Source of the DNA: Sporomusa acidovorans
Lineage (GTDB): Bacteria > Bacillota > Negativicutes > Sporomusales > Sporomusaceae
Length of the DNA stretch: 64,000 bases
Strand: one strand, 5' to 3'
NCBI RefSeq assembly: GCF_002257695.2
Contig: NZ_CP155571.1
The translations under genes and the position numbers were made by a program. The notes under the pieces were generated by a model that saw only the letters and a program-made list of their open reading frames with translations, did not search any database and was not told the DNA's origin. Positions 37,183-45,873 of this stretch are shown one piece after another. Positions within the stretch are counted from its first letter, which is position 1. Each line of letters begins with the position of its first letter.

Positions 37183-37893
37183 ATGGCAGACCCCATATAT
37201 TCGGTAGAAAAAGAGTGTCCTGTATGTCAGAAAAAATTCACGGTGACTCGCACCCGTGGCCGGCAGACTCTGGTCAAACAGGACAGCGATTTTTGTTCGC
37301 ACTTTCAGGAGTTAAACCCGTACTATTATACTGTCTGGGTATGTTCTCACTGCGGTTATGCGGCTGCTGACACTTATTTTGAGAACTTATCAGTATCCGC
37401 TCAAGATAAAATTGCCAAGTTTTTAGCAGATAGAACCGTACATGTAAACTATAGTGGTACCCGTACCCGTGAGCAGGCGATCGGCGCCTATAAGCTGGCC
37501 ATTTTCTTCGCCGAGTTAATCGCGGCGCCGAACAGCAGACTGGCAGAATTATATCTGAAACTAGCCTGGATCTACCGCGAAGGCGAAGATCAGGAAGATG
37601 AAAAGGCTACCCTTGCTCTTGCCTGTGAACATTATGAACAGGCCTTGCTGCGGGAACGGCTGCCGATTGGCAATTTAAGCGAGGCTGCCGTCAGTTATTT
37701 GATTGGTGAACTGTCGCGGCGTATTGGGCAAACCGAAAAGGCGCTTTTATATTTGGGGAAGGTTGTTGAGAGTCCGGCAGCCAAGCTGGAACCAAGAGTA
37801 ATCAATCTGGCGCGGGAGGCCTGGCGGGAGGCGCGGGCGGCCCGGGATGAGGAAAAAGCCAATAAAGCGGCGCCGGCAAAAGCCGAAGCATAG
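37183..37893 (+). CDS. DUF2225 protein
   Basis: This 236-residue protein has zinc-ribbon-like cysteine pairs at the N-terminus (CPVCQKKF, about residue 11; VCSHCGYAA, about residue 52) followed by helical TPR-like repeats. It matches the DUF2225 family, of unknown function. It is 54 bases downstream of cydC and may be co-transcribed. The C-terminus is rich in Glu, Lys and Ala. Confidence 0.85.
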   Translation: MADPIYSVEKECPVCQKKFTVTRTRGRQTLVKQDSDFCSHFQELNPYYYTVWVCSHCGYAAADTYFENLSVSAQDKIAKFLADRTVHVNYSGTRTREQAIGAYKLAIFFAELIAAPNSRLAELYLKLAWIYREGEDQEDEKATLALACEHYEQALLRERLPIGNLSEAAVSYLIGELSRRIGQTEKALLYLGKVVESPAAKLEPRVINLAREAWREARAARDEEKANKAAPAKAEA

Positions 37894-37906
37894 CATAATC
37901 CAAAAC

Positions 37907-37934
37907 AGCGCCAGCGGTTATAACCGCTGGCGCT
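37907..37934. terminator. Bidirectional terminator
   Basis: A perfect 14-bp palindrome (AGCGCCAGCGGTTA and its complement) lies between the convergent DUF2225 and flavin reductase genes, with T-rich flanks on both strands. Confidence 0.8.
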
Positions 37935-37943
37935 ATTTTGGGT

Positions 37944-38447
37944 TTACTCAGTTTTATAAGCGGCGACGATTTCGCCAAAGTACAGAGTGTGGTAATCACC
38001 ATCGGCATAGCAGGCATTTTGCGTGGCTGGATCAAGGTTTTCCGCCTTCATGGTTTCTTTGTAAAGCACCTTGCATTCCAAATGCAGGCCCGGAATAGCA
38101 ATAACCGGGGTGGCAAGGGCTTGCCCCGCTGACAGGGTAAGCTTGGCGGCGGCAATTTTATCCATGTCGCGGCCTGATTTAGTGCCGCACAGGGACAACG
38201 CCTCCTTCATGTCTGTCAGCGGCAGGGTTACCGTAAACTCATTGCTTTGGTCGACCAACCCTTTCGTATAGCGTGATTGGCGAACTAAAACGGTAAACAC
38301 CGGTTTGCGCCAGACAATGCCGACACTGCCCCAGCCAATGGTCATGGTATTGGTTTTGTCCCCGGAGGCCGTTGTCATAAAGGCATTCTTGGGCATCAGT
38401 CTGGCGGCCTCGGCGGAATATTGTTCATAAGTAAGCTGGTTTTTCAT
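37944..38447 (-). CDS. Flavin reductase-like (FMN-binding split barrel) protein
   Basis: The 167-residue protein has the split-barrel flavin reductase pattern (AFMTTASGDKTNTMTIGWGS, then SRYTKGLVDQSNEFTV). Such proteins bind FMN and reduce flavins or small molecules. The start is ATG 38447 after GGAGGG; the longer frame up to 38612 runs into the neighbouring insertion sequence. The left end of an insertion sequence lies just 30 bases upstream, which may affect its promoter. Confidence 0.85.
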   Translation of the reverse strand: MKNQLTYEQYSAEAARLMPKNAFMTTASGDKTNTMTIGWGSVGIVWRKPVFTVLVRQSRYTKGLVDQSNEFTVTLPLTDMKEALSLCGTKSGRDMDKIAAAKLTLSAGQALATPVIAIPGLHLECKVLYKETMKAENLDPATQNACYADGDYHTLYFGEIVAAYKTE

Positions 38448-38477
38448 GGGATTTCCCTCCTTTATGCTGTAAGTACT

Positions 38478-40352
38478 CTCTCGGAAACCCGAGATATTAT
38501 ATGGATCAAGGCATTTAGCCTTGGTCTTTTTGCAGTTTTCCTCCAAAATAGACGTGTCGAAAATTTGGGACTTGACTTTTTTGAAACGCCCCCATAATCG
38601 CGATGAAGACATCTTTTTGTCTACCTTCGCTGATGGTGGTGATTTTTTTGTTGAAAACGACCCGTTCTCATCGACAATTTCAGGACTTTCTAAAAGAGCA
38701 GTTGCAAATCCACTACTTAAAACGCGGTTTTTTAGAGCCGGTTTTGCTCCAGCAAAAAGCCCTAGCCAGTGTCTGGTGCAGCGATTTATCCAAAATCACG
38801 GAATTTGTCGCTCATCGCTACTCTCAATCGGTGGGTTCCATAGCACGCGACCCGGCCGATATGTTCCGCTCTTTACTGCTTATGGAACTACTTCATGAAC
38901 GTTCCATTGACACTTGGGTCCATTCCATGCGTTCGACTCCCATTTTTGCGGTCCTCAGCGGATTTCTACCGGACGATGTCCCGGGGGTTGGTACTTTTTA
39001 TGATTTTATCAAGCGCCTGTGGATGTCTTCTTCGACACATCTTGCCAACAAAGTCCGCAGGCCCCGGCGTAAGCCCAAGAAGGGCAAGAAAAAAGGAGAA
39101 AAGTCACCACTTAAAAAACCTGGCGTCATCAAGCGATTGGTCGATCGCTATCTGGAACACCCTCCTGATTTTCATTCGCGTCCGCAGGATCTCTTCCAAA
39201 AGATTTTTAAAGAGTGTTTTGTTGTCCCCTCTGCAAAACACGGCATCTTAGGAGACATCTCTGCTCTGACAATCGCCGGGGACGGGTCCTCTGTCCGCAC
39301 GGGCGCTAGCCATTACGGCAAGTTGATTTGCAGTTGCAGAGAAAACGGCGTCTTCAAGTGCCGTTGTCCCCGCAAATTCTCGGACCCGGATTCTTCTTGG
39401 GGCTGGGATAGTTACCGGGAAGAATATTATTTCGGTCGTACTTTGTACGCCTTTACCGCTGCCGACAGTCCTTATGATTTACCGGTGTATCTTCATTTCT
39501 TTAAGGCTAACCGGCATGATAGTCTCGCTTTTGTGTATTCCTTTTTTGATTTTATTCAATCGAATCCGGATTGTAAGGTGGCCCAATGTCTGCTGGACTC
39601 GGCTCATGACGCTTACGCCATTTACAATTTGCTTCATCGCTATGATATTGCTGCTTTTATTGACCTCAATACTCGGAATGAAGGTAACTGTTCCCATCAA
39701 GATGAAATCTTGTTTTCTAAGGAAGGCATTCCCATCTGTCCTGCCAATCATATCATGGCTTACAATGGTTTCTGTAAGGACCGCCAGCGGCATAAATGGC
39801 GTTGTCCTAAAACCCGCAAAACCTGGAAGGTCTCTTGTGAATCACCCTGTTCAGACTCTCCTTATGGCCGGGTTTTTTACACCCGGGAACAGGATAACCT
39901 CCGGTTTTTTACTCGGGTTCCTCGCGCTTCGGCTTTGTTTAAAGCTCGTTATCGCCGGCGCACCGCCTCGGAACGCTGTTTTAAGCGCCTCAAAGAGGAT
40001 TATCTTCTGGAACGAAAGACCAAAACCCGTAATTCATGCAATTGGTATTTCCGGGCTTATTCCACTGCCATGTGTTCACATATGGATGCCTGGATAAAAC
40101 ACCTTGCCATCAATATGCGTCCCCTCATTTTGGAGTGGTCGGCGGAAGTCTTTCCTGCAATTTCTTAGTTCTTAAGCGTTTAACTCTACACTTCTACACC
40201 TTGGGCCTAGTTTTTTTAGGATTTGGCTAGGTCTGCTTGCTATGCTCTCTTTTTACGTATCCTTTCCTCATCCCTTGTTTTTGCTAATTTACTTCTGATT
40301 TTGCTACTCAATACCCTCAAAATCCTACTATATGGTACTAAGTTTCCGAGAG
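38478..40352 (+). mobile_element. IS4-superfamily insertion sequence
   Basis: Inverted terminal sequences CTCTCGGAAAC (38478-38488) and the complement at 40342-40352 bound a 1.87-kb element with one transposase gene. No target-site duplication was seen at these ends. It sits between the flavin reductase and the decarboxylase region and appears intact. Confidence 0.8.
38603..40168 (+). CDS. IS4-superfamily DDE transposase
   Basis: The 521-residue protein catalyses cut-and-paste transposition. Candidate DDE residues are the Asp in TIAGDGSSVRTG, the Asp in CLLDSAHDAYAI and the Glu in YRRRTASERCFKRLK, which fits the Y-(2)-R-(3)-E-(6)-K signature of IS4-type enzymes exactly. A lysine-rich stretch (RRKPKKGKKKGEK) lies near residue 155. 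The frame is uninterrupted and ends with TAG, so the element is probably active or recent. Confidence 0.88.
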   Translation: MKTSFCLPSLMVVIFLLKTTRSHRQFQDFLKEQLQIHYLKRGFLEPVLLQQKALASVWCSDLSKITEFVAHRYSQSVGSIARDPADMFRSLLLMELLHERSIDTWVHSMRSTPIFAVLSGFLPDDVPGVGTFYDFIKRLWMSSSTHLANKVRRPRRKPKKGKKKGEKSPLKKPGVIKRLVDRYLEHPPDFHSRPQDLFQKIFKECFVVPSAKHGILGDISALTIAGDGSSVRTGASHYGKLICSCRENGVFKCRCPRKFSDPDSSWGWDSYREEYYFGRTLYAFTAADSPYDLPVYLHFFKANRHDSLAFVYSFFDFIQSNPDCKVAQCLLDSAHDAYAIYNLLHRYDIAAFIDLNTRNEGNCSHQDEILFSKEGIPICPANHIMAYNGFCKDRQRHKWRCPKTRKTWKVSCESPCSDSPYGRVFYTREQDNLRFFTRVPRASALFKARYRRRTASERCFKRLKEDYLLERKTKTRNSCNWYFRAYSTAMCSHMDAWIKHLAINMRPLILEWSAEVFPAIS

Positions 40353-40420
40353 CCTACCTGTAACTATATTTTATCCTGAATTTACCGTAAGCTCAATAGA
40401 TGATCAATATTATCAGGGAA

Positions 40421-40522
40421 TTGACAGTAGTAGCGAAAAGCAGTATATAAGGCTGCATAGCCAGTGCAGGATTAAGAAGCGATTAACCCGTGTATCCTAT
40501 AAAGGTGTACGGGTTTTATTTT
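40421..40522 (+). ncRNA. Candidate small RNA (promoter plus terminator)
   Basis: A near-consensus sigma-A promoter (TTGACA at 40421-40426, 17 bases, TATATA at 40444-40449) is followed about 35 bases later by a hairpin (40485-40515) and a T-rich tail. No frame lies between. The predicted transcript of about 65-70 bases is a free small RNA or an attenuated leader of the decarboxylase gene; a second promoter lies after it. Confidence 0.45.
40485..40522 (+). terminator. Terminator of the candidate small RNA
   Basis: Stem AACCCGTGTATC with GGTGTACGGGTT (including G-U pairs) followed by TTTTATTTTAT. Confidence 0.6.
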
Positions 40523-40535
40523 ATAAAAAAACCGC

Positions 40536-40563
40536 TTGCACTTTAGGGCAGTTATGATACAAT
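40536..40563 (+). promoter_or_regulatory. Sigma-A-type promoter of the lysine/ornithine decarboxylase
   Basis: TTGCAC at 40536-40541 and TACAAT at 40558-40563 with 16-base spacing, 47 bases before the ATG. Confidence 0.6.
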
Positions 40564-40610
40564 CATAGAGTACTTTTTAAAATATGAGCAGGTAAAAGGA
40601 GCGATGATAA

Positions 40611-41774
40611 GTGAAATATTTTAGGTTATCCCAGGATGCTGTCAAGGCACTGGCTGATACCTACAGCACTCCCTTATTGGTGCTGTCTTTAGAACAAATT
40701 GAATTAAACTACCACCTCCTGGCGGAGAATATGCCAGATGTTAAAATATACTATGCCGTCAAAGCCAATCCGGACGAACGGATTGTCCGGAGGCTGAACG
40801 CGATCGGCGGCTATTTTGACGTCGCCTCTGACGGCGAAATGCGAATGCTGCAGGAATTGAACATTAATCCTGACCGCATGGTGTATGCCAATCCGGTAAA
40901 AACCGGCAGCGGTCTTAACGTTGCCCACGATGTCGGTGTCCATAAGTTTACCTTTGACAGTGAAAGTGAAATCGACAAAATGGCGGCAGCCGTCCCTGGC
41001 GGCACGGTTTTACTGCGTATCCGGGTGGACAATCCCCATGCCCTGGTTGATCTTAACAAGAAATTTGGCGCTCTCCCGGAGGAAGCGCTGGAACTGCTCA
41101 GTAAAGCGCAGGCGGCCGGTCTTGATGTGGCCGGGTTGTGCTTCCATGTGGGCAGTCAGTCGACAGATGATGAAGCCTATCTGGAGGCGCTTAAAATCTG
41201 CCGGCAGCTCTTCGACGCAGCTGCCAAGCGTGGCATGAACCTTCATATTTTGGATATCGGCGGCGGTTTTCCCATTCCGACACTGACCGAAGAGCCGGAT
41301 GTGGCGGCCATGGCGTCCGGTATCTACAAAGCGGTTCGGCAGTTTTTTCCTGATACCGAGATCTGGGCGGAGCCGGGCCGGTACATCTGCGGTACGGCCG
41401 TTAACCTCATTACCCAGGTCATTGGCACTAAGGTGCGCAACAACCAGCAGTGGTATTTTCTCGATGACGGCTTATACGGCACGTTTTCCGGTGTTATCTT
41501 TGATCACTGGGATTTTGAACTAGAGACCTTCAAAACAGGCAAAAAGGTTCCGTCTACCTTCGCCGGGCCAAGCTGCGACTCTTTGGACATTATGTTTAGG
41601 GACAAGCCGAGCGTGCCGCTTGAAATCGGTGATTTGATTCTGGTGCCTAACTGCGGCGCCTATACGTCGGCCTCGGCAACCGTGTTCAACGGTTTTGCCA
41701 AAACCCAGACCGTTGTCTGGGAGGAAGTCTATGAAGCCATACAGGCCAAGCTTGAGCTGGCGACCGCCGGCTAA
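40611..41774 (+). CDS. Lysine/ornithine decarboxylase, fold type III (Selenomonas type)
   Basis: A PLP-dependent enzyme that makes cadaverine or putrescine from lysine or ornithine. The 387-residue sequence closely follows the Selenomonas ruminantium bifunctional LDC/ODC as remembered: K51 in YYAVKANP binds PLP, with HVGSQS, EPGRY and the catalytic Cys in AGPSCDSLDIMF. In Selenomonas and relatives cadaverine or putrescine is attached to peptidoglycan and holds the outer membrane; a similar role is inferred here. GGAG precedes the GTG start. A meso-DAP decarboxylase (LysA) is less likely because of the closer ODC-type motifs. Confidence 0.85.
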   Translation: MKYFRLSQDAVKALADTYSTPLLVLSLEQIELNYHLLAENMPDVKIYYAVKANPDERIVRRLNAIGGYFDVASDGEMRMLQELNINPDRMVYANPVKTGSGLNVAHDVGVHKFTFDSESEIDKMAAAVPGGTVLLRIRVDNPHALVDLNKKFGALPEEALELLSKAQAAGLDVAGLCFHVGSQSTDDEAYLEALKICRQLFDAAAKRGMNLHILDIGGGFPIPTLTEEPDVAAMASGIYKAVRQFFPDTEIWAEPGRYICGTAVNLITQVIGTKVRNNQQWYFLDDGLYGTFSGVIFDHWDFELETFKTGKKVPSTFAGPSCDSLDIMFRDKPSVPLEIGDLILVPNCGAYTSASATVFNGFAKTQTVVWEEVYEAIQAKLELATAG

Positions 41775-41796
41775 GTTCATAACTTGGCAAATAGTC

Positions 41797-41829
41797 AGAA
41801 GAACCCTCCGCGTTGCGGAGGGTTCTTCT
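41797..41829. terminator. Bidirectional terminator
   Basis: A perfect 15-bp stem AGAAGAACCCTCCGC with a 3-base loop separates the decarboxylase gene from the convergent glnK. Confidence 0.85.
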
Positions 41830-41833
41830 ATAA

Positions 41834-42199
41834 TTATGTATTTTTCGGATCCATAATGGCAATATCGCCTTCTTCACCGGTGCGTATGCGAACCGCATTG
41901 GTGACGGGGTAGACAAAGATTTTGCCGTCGCCCATCCTGCCGGTCCGGCAGGATGTCTTTGCCGCTTCGATAACACGTTCTACCGGGACTTCGCAGACAA
42001 CAATTTCGACTTTAACTTTTGGTACTAAGTTAACGGCATATTCCTGGCCGCGATAAATCTCCTTGTGCCCTTTGCTGAGGCCGCAGCCGTATACCTGCGT
42101 TACCGTCATGCCTGTTACATTAATTTTATTCATAGCTTCTTTGAGCACGTCTAGTTTTTCCGGGCGGGTAACAATATCAATTTTGGTTATTGGTCTCAC
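41834..42199 (-). CDS. glnK: Nitrogen regulatory protein P-II
   Basis: A 121-residue P-II signalling protein that reports 2-oxoglutarate, ATP and ADP levels and gates the ammonium channel encoded upstream. It has the T-loop region KGHKEIYRGQEYAV with the conserved tyrosine and the C-terminal KTSCRTGRMGDGKIFV ligand site. It follows amtB in a minus-strand operon, the usual glnK-amtB pairing in reverse order. The 28-base gap implies co-transcription. Confidence 0.93.
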   Translation of the reverse strand: MRPITKIDIVTRPEKLDVLKEAMNKINVTGMTVTQVYGCGLSKGHKEIYRGQEYAVNLVPKVKVEIVVCEVPVERVIEAAKTSCRTGRMGDGKIFVYPVTNAVRIRTGEEGDIAIMDPKNT

Positions 42200-42227
42200 A
42201 TTTTTCCCTCCTGATAAAGTAGTAAAG

Positions 42228-43643
42228 CTATGCCAGTGTGGTTTCCTTAACAGTTACTTCTTTAGCGGCAACGCTGCTTACCGGGATGCCGAGCGGGGAG
42301 CCTGTCATGAGATCCTGATAAGCATAGCCGCGTTCGCCGTGTTCGGTAATGTCCATCCCTTGTACCTGTTGCTCGTCGTCCGCTTTAATCTGCATAACCA
42401 GACCGATCGCTTTGACAATCAGGAAGGTCATCACGGCGGCAAATACCCAGCTGGTACCCGCGCCAACAAGTTGTTTTAATACTTGCTCGGCATTACCGTA
42501 GAATAAACCGTCGGCGCCGGCGGAGTTGACTGCCGAGGATGCAAAGAAACCGGTGGCAATGGCACCAAAGGTACCGCCTACACCGTGAACGCCGAAGGCA
42601 TCCAGGGAATCGTCATAACCTAATTTAATTTTGGCAACAGCTACGGAGAAGAAGCAGAGAATACCGCCCATCAACCCCATAATGAGGGCTGACGGGATAG
42701 TGACGAAGCCGGCTGCCGGCGTAATGACGACAAGGCCGGCAATGCAGCCGGAAGCAGCGCCAAGCACAGTGGGCTTGCCATGATACAGCCATTCGGCCAA
42801 AACCCAGGAAACGGTTGCTGCGGCGGCAGCTGTATGAGTGGTAACAAAAGCAATCGTAGCGGTTCCGTTGGCGCCCAGGGCACTGCCGGCATTGAAGCCG
42901 TACCAGCCGAACCAGAGGAGAGCGGCACCTAATACGGTCATTGGCAGATGATGAGGTGCCATAACTTCAGTGCCATAGCCCTTGCGTTTGCCAATCATCA
43001 GAGCAAATATCAGGCCGGATACGCCGGAAATGATGTGCACAACCGTGCCGCCGGCAAAGTCCAGGACACCATATTCGCGCAGCCAGCCGCCAACGCCCCA
43101 GACCCAGTGAGCTACAGGGTCATAAACCAGGGTGGCCCAGAGCAAAACAAAGGCAATATAGGCAGGAAACTTAACACGGCCGGCGACAGAGCCGGAAATA
43201 ATAGCAGGGGTAATGATAGCAAAAACACCTTGGAAGATTACAAAAGCCAGCTGCGGGATGGTTGCGGAATAATCAGGATTGGGGTCGGCGCCGACACCGC
43301 TTAATCCAATCCAATCCAGGCTGCCGAGCAAATGGTTAATGTCCGGGCCGAAAGCAAGGGTATAACCCCAAAGCACCCATTGGACGGAAATTACACCGAG
43401 ACAGATAAAACTTTGCAGGATTATGCTTAAAACATTCTTCGTCCGCTCCATACCTCCGTAGAAGAGGGCCAGGGCTGGGGTCATTATCATGACAAGGGCG
43501 GCGCAAATTAAAACAAAAGCCGTATCACCTGTATCAATTTTCGGTGGCTCGGCGGGAGCGTCGCCGTCGGCGGCCAATACTACCGGCGCCAGGAGCATTG
43601 TTAACGTTAAAAGTATACCAAGAACGGTACAGAACTTTTTCAT
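42228..43643 (-). CDS. amtB: Ammonium transporter
   Basis: A trimeric membrane channel for ammonium. The 471 residues begin with a signal-peptide-like hydrophobic segment (residues 1-25), then about 11 helices with typical motifs (FYGGMERTKNVLS, DFAGGTVVHI, HGVGGTFGAIATGFF with conserved pore histidines). GGAG precedes the ATG. The leader of over 300 bases contains two terminator-like hairpins and a small upstream frame, so expression is probably controlled by transcription attenuation as well as by P-II at the protein level. Confidence 0.95.
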   Translation of the reverse strand: MKKFCTVLGILLTLTMLLAPVVLAADGDAPAEPPKIDTGDTAFVLICAALVMIMTPALALFYGGMERTKNVLSIILQSFICLGVISVQWVLWGYTLAFGPDINHLLGSLDWIGLSGVGADPNPDYSATIPQLAFVIFQGVFAIITPAIISGSVAGRVKFPAYIAFVLLWATLVYDPVAHWVWGVGGWLREYGVLDFAGGTVVHIISGVSGLIFALMIGKRKGYGTEVMAPHHLPMTVLGAALLWFGWYGFNAGSALGANGTATIAFVTTHTAAAAATVSWVLAEWLYHGKPTVLGAASGCIAGLVVITPAAGFVTIPSALIMGLMGGILCFFSVAVAKIKLGYDDSLDAFGVHGVGGTFGAIATGFFASSAVNSAGADGLFYGNAEQVLKQLVGAGTSWVFAAVMTFLIVKAIGLVMQIKADDEQQVQGMDITEHGERGYAYQDLMTGSPLGIPVSSVAAKEVTVKETTLA

Positions 43644-43701
43644 ACTAGTAGTCTCCTTCTTTACCTATGCGTATTGTATTTATGGTTATTCATGTCAGCG
43701 G

Positions 43702-43767
43702 CTAAATCAAATAGCGCCGGAGAAGACAAATAATTCCTGTTTTACCTTGGCGGCGGACCAGCTTCAC
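43702..43767 (-). CDS. Possible leader peptide of amtB (21 aa)
   Basis: A GTG start preceded by AGGAGGTG at 6-base spacing opens a 21-codon frame MKLVRRQGKTGIICLLRRYLI ending in TAG, 58 bases before amtB. The strong ribosome-binding site suggests translation. Its role may be in attenuation or coupling; the peptide matches no family known to me. Confidence 0.45.
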   Translation of the reverse strand: MKLVRRQGKTGIICLLRRYLI

Positions 43768-43798
43768 AATCAGCACCTCCTGTAGAGAAATAAGTGAA

Positions 43799-43830
43799 CA
43801 AAAAATGTCCTGGAGAAAATACTCCAGGAC
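43799..43830 (-). terminator. Terminator-like hairpin in the amtB leader (proximal)
   Basis: On the minus strand GTCCTGGAG pairs with CTCCAGGAC around a 6-base loop, followed by ATTTTTTG. It lies upstream of the leader frame and so would be a conditional terminator of the amtB transcript. Confidence 0.7.
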
Positions 43831-43861
43831 GTCATTGTCCGGATGACGGGTGAGTCAAAAG

Positions 43862-43909
43862 AAAAAGCGCTTTAATTAGGTCTGCGTTGGAGAAACCTTA
43901 ATTAAGCGC
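43862..43909 (-). terminator. Terminator-like hairpin in the amtB leader (distal)
   Basis: GCGCTT-AATTAAGGT pairs with ACCTAATT-AAAGCGC on the minus strand around an internal loop, followed by TTTTTCTTTT. Together with the proximal hairpin it forms a tandem arrangement 160-260 bases before amtB. Confidence 0.7.
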
Positions 43910-44171
43910 CATTGCTTACTGTCATAATTAATATATCTATGAAGTTTTTTTCGTTATTATTAACGCGAAATACCGAACGATATAAAAATAGATAGTAGCA
44001 TTATTCAATGTTTCACTGTATAACGGTAATTAATTGCTTGAATAATTTATGGATTGAATTATAACACCTTTATTTTTTAAATGCAATAGGGTTTTTTATA
44101 AAAATATTCTACTTAATAACGGTGCGAATATTATTGATAAACAGAAAATGCCGGAGGCACAGACGAGAGCA

Positions 44172-44201
44172 TTGACAGACTTGATTGTGTTTTGCTATTA
44201 T
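44172..44201 (+). promoter_or_regulatory. Sigma-A-type promoter of the first corrinoid gene
   Basis: TTGACA at 44172-44177 and TATTAT at 44196-44201 separated by 18 bases. Confidence 0.6.
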
Positions 44202-44253
44202 TTATTCAGAGATGTTTGTTTCTTAAATAAAAATCATAATTGAATTGCTGAAC

Positions 44254-44295
44254 AAAGACGTTCTGCCGGGAAATTAACCAGCAGAATGTCTTTTT
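44254..44295 (+). terminator. Attenuator-like hairpin in the corrinoid gene leader
   Basis: AAAGACGTTCTGC pairs with GCAGAATGTCTTT and is followed by TTTTTGG. It lies between the promoter and the gene and so would be a conditional terminator. Confidence 0.65.
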
Positions 44296-44348
44296 GGTTT
44301 TACCTGGCTGCTATTGGTCTAAAGGAATCAAAGATTGGAGGCTTTATC

Positions 44349-45038
44349 ATGCGTCCGGATAGGATTATCATGAAGCTGAAAAAGTCGGTAGAAGAAATGG
44401 AAATCATGTTGGTGGAAAAAGCGGCGAAAGAAGCTGTTGCCGCCGGTACCGACCCGCTTGTGGCGATTAATGAGGGGCTGGCCAAAGGCATGAAAACGGT
44501 AAGCGATCTGTTTGATGAAGGCGAAGCTTTTGTGCCGCACTTATTGGTTGCGGCCGAGGCTTTTGAATCAGGGGTTGCAATTTTAACAGAGTCGATGACA
44601 AAAGAGAATAAATTGCGGGCGAAACAAGGGCGGGTTCTGATTTTTACCGTGCAGGGCGATATTCATGATATTGGCAAGAATATTGTAAAAACCATGTTGC
44701 AGGCAAGTGGGTTTCAGGTTATTGATCTCGGACGGGATGTGGCAATTGATGAAGCAATTGACAAGGCTAAAGAGTATAATGTGGATATTATTGTTGCTGC
44801 AGCGCTTATGCGTACGACAATGCCGGCCCAGCGCGAACTTATCCGGGCATTGGACGAGGCTGGTCTCCGCAAGCGGTTTAAATGCATGTTTGGCGGGTCG
44901 CCGGTTTCTGCCGAGTGGGTACGGAAAATTGGGGGCGATGCCTATGCGGAGACGGCTACGGATGCTGTTGTTAAGGCTAAAATGCTCATGACTGATATTG
45001 GGGTTGGACATGCCGCGGGTAAAGAATATCCTGCCTGA
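44349..45038 (+). CDS. MtmC-like corrinoid protein 1
   Basis: This protein carries the methyl group on a cobalamin cofactor between a methylamine methyltransferase and the next acceptor. The 229 residues have a helical cap domain (about 1-95) and a B12-binding Rossmann domain with the cobalt-ligand histidine in VQGDIHDIGKNIVKTML. ATG 44349 after TGGAGG is the start; a longer frame from 44286 begins inside a hairpin. It has its own promoter and terminator-like leader. It is a paralogue of the protein at 46018-46677, from which it is separated by a transposase remnant. Confidence 0.9.
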   Translation: MRPDRIIMKLKKSVEEMEIMLVEKAAKEAVAAGTDPLVAINEGLAKGMKTVSDLFDEGEAFVPHLLVAAEAFESGVAILTESMTKENKLRAKQGRVLIFTVQGDIHDIGKNIVKTMLQASGFQVIDLGRDVAIDEAIDKAKEYNVDIIVAAALMRTTMPAQRELIRALDEAGLRKRFKCMFGGSPVSAEWVRKIGGDAYAETATDAVVKAKMLMTDIGVGHAAGKEYPA

Positions 45039-45151
45039 CTTGACATTTTTTGAAGAAACTGATATTATACGCCTGCATGGAGTGTGCGGTTGGGTTCCTA
45101 TGCTTAGCTGCATGGGGTCTATCGGGGGCAGCCCAAGGAAAGGTTGAGTTT

Positions 45152-45646
45152 ATGCCTAGGGTAGCAGTCAAAATTGAATTAACTGATGCAGAACGGGCAG
45201 AATTAGAGAAAAATATAAAAGGACATAAAGTCGAAAAAAGACTCTATATTCGGTCCAAGATTATTCTTTTGGCGGCAGAAGGTAAGGAGTGCATCGAAAT
45301 TGCCTCCATACTGGGAGTTACCGAAAAAACTTGCCGTAAATGGCGGAACCGGTTTGCGGAAAAACGGCTGGATGGCATTGTTGATTTAGAGAGAAGAGGC
45401 GCGCCTGATACTTTTACCGAGGAAGAACGCCTGGAGATTATCCGGTTAGCCTGCAGTCAGCCGGAGATACCCAAAAACTGGACATTGGCTTATTTGACGG
45501 AAAAGGCTAAGGAGAGAATTGGCCGTTCGATTTCGATTGAAACGGTACGGCAAATCTTAAAGTCGGCAGACCGTAGGGCGGTTGTTGTTGCGCCCAGCCG
45601 ACACCGTCTTTATCTTAAATCCCGCAATACGTTAAATAAAGAATGA
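45152..45646 (+). pseudogene. IS630-type transposase N-terminal remnant (helix-turn-helix)
   Basis: About 164 residues beginning MPRVAVKIELTDAERAELEKN, with a helix-turn-helix (CIEIASILGVTEKTCRKWRNRF), which is the N-terminal part of IS630-type transposases. The DDE catalytic half is missing after the TGA at 45646, and the following 60 bases contain no continuation. It divides the methylamine operon between the two corrinoid genes. Confidence 0.7.
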
Positions 45647-45705
45647 ATGATGTGCTGTCACAAATTGATGGCGGCATGCAGACAAGAACACAGCGAGACT
45701 TTTTA

Positions 45706-45746
45706 AAGCAATGGCAGCTTGAGGACAAGAGGGCCATTGCTTTTTT
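45706..45746 (+). terminator. Terminator between the two corrinoid genes
   Basis: AAGCAATGGC pairs with GCCATTGCTT followed by T6. It separates the first corrinoid unit from the main methylamine-pyl unit. The 45800-46017 region holds a promoter and otherwise no gene. Confidence 0.8.
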
Positions 45747-45844
45747 ACACACTGGCAATTCAAATAAATTGGGTGCGCTATAAATTGTCTTGCTCACTCT
45801 AAAGAATTCAATAATCGGCTAAAACGAAAAAGAATAAAAAGCTA

Positions 45845-45873
45845 TTGCATTACCAATATGATGGTGCTATAAT
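45845..45873 (+). promoter_or_regulatory. Sigma-A-type promoter of the mtmC2-mtmB-pyl unit
   Basis: TTGCAT at 45845-45850 and TATAAT at 45868-45873 separated by 17 bases, with a leader of about 140 bases before the second corrinoid gene. Confidence 0.7.
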
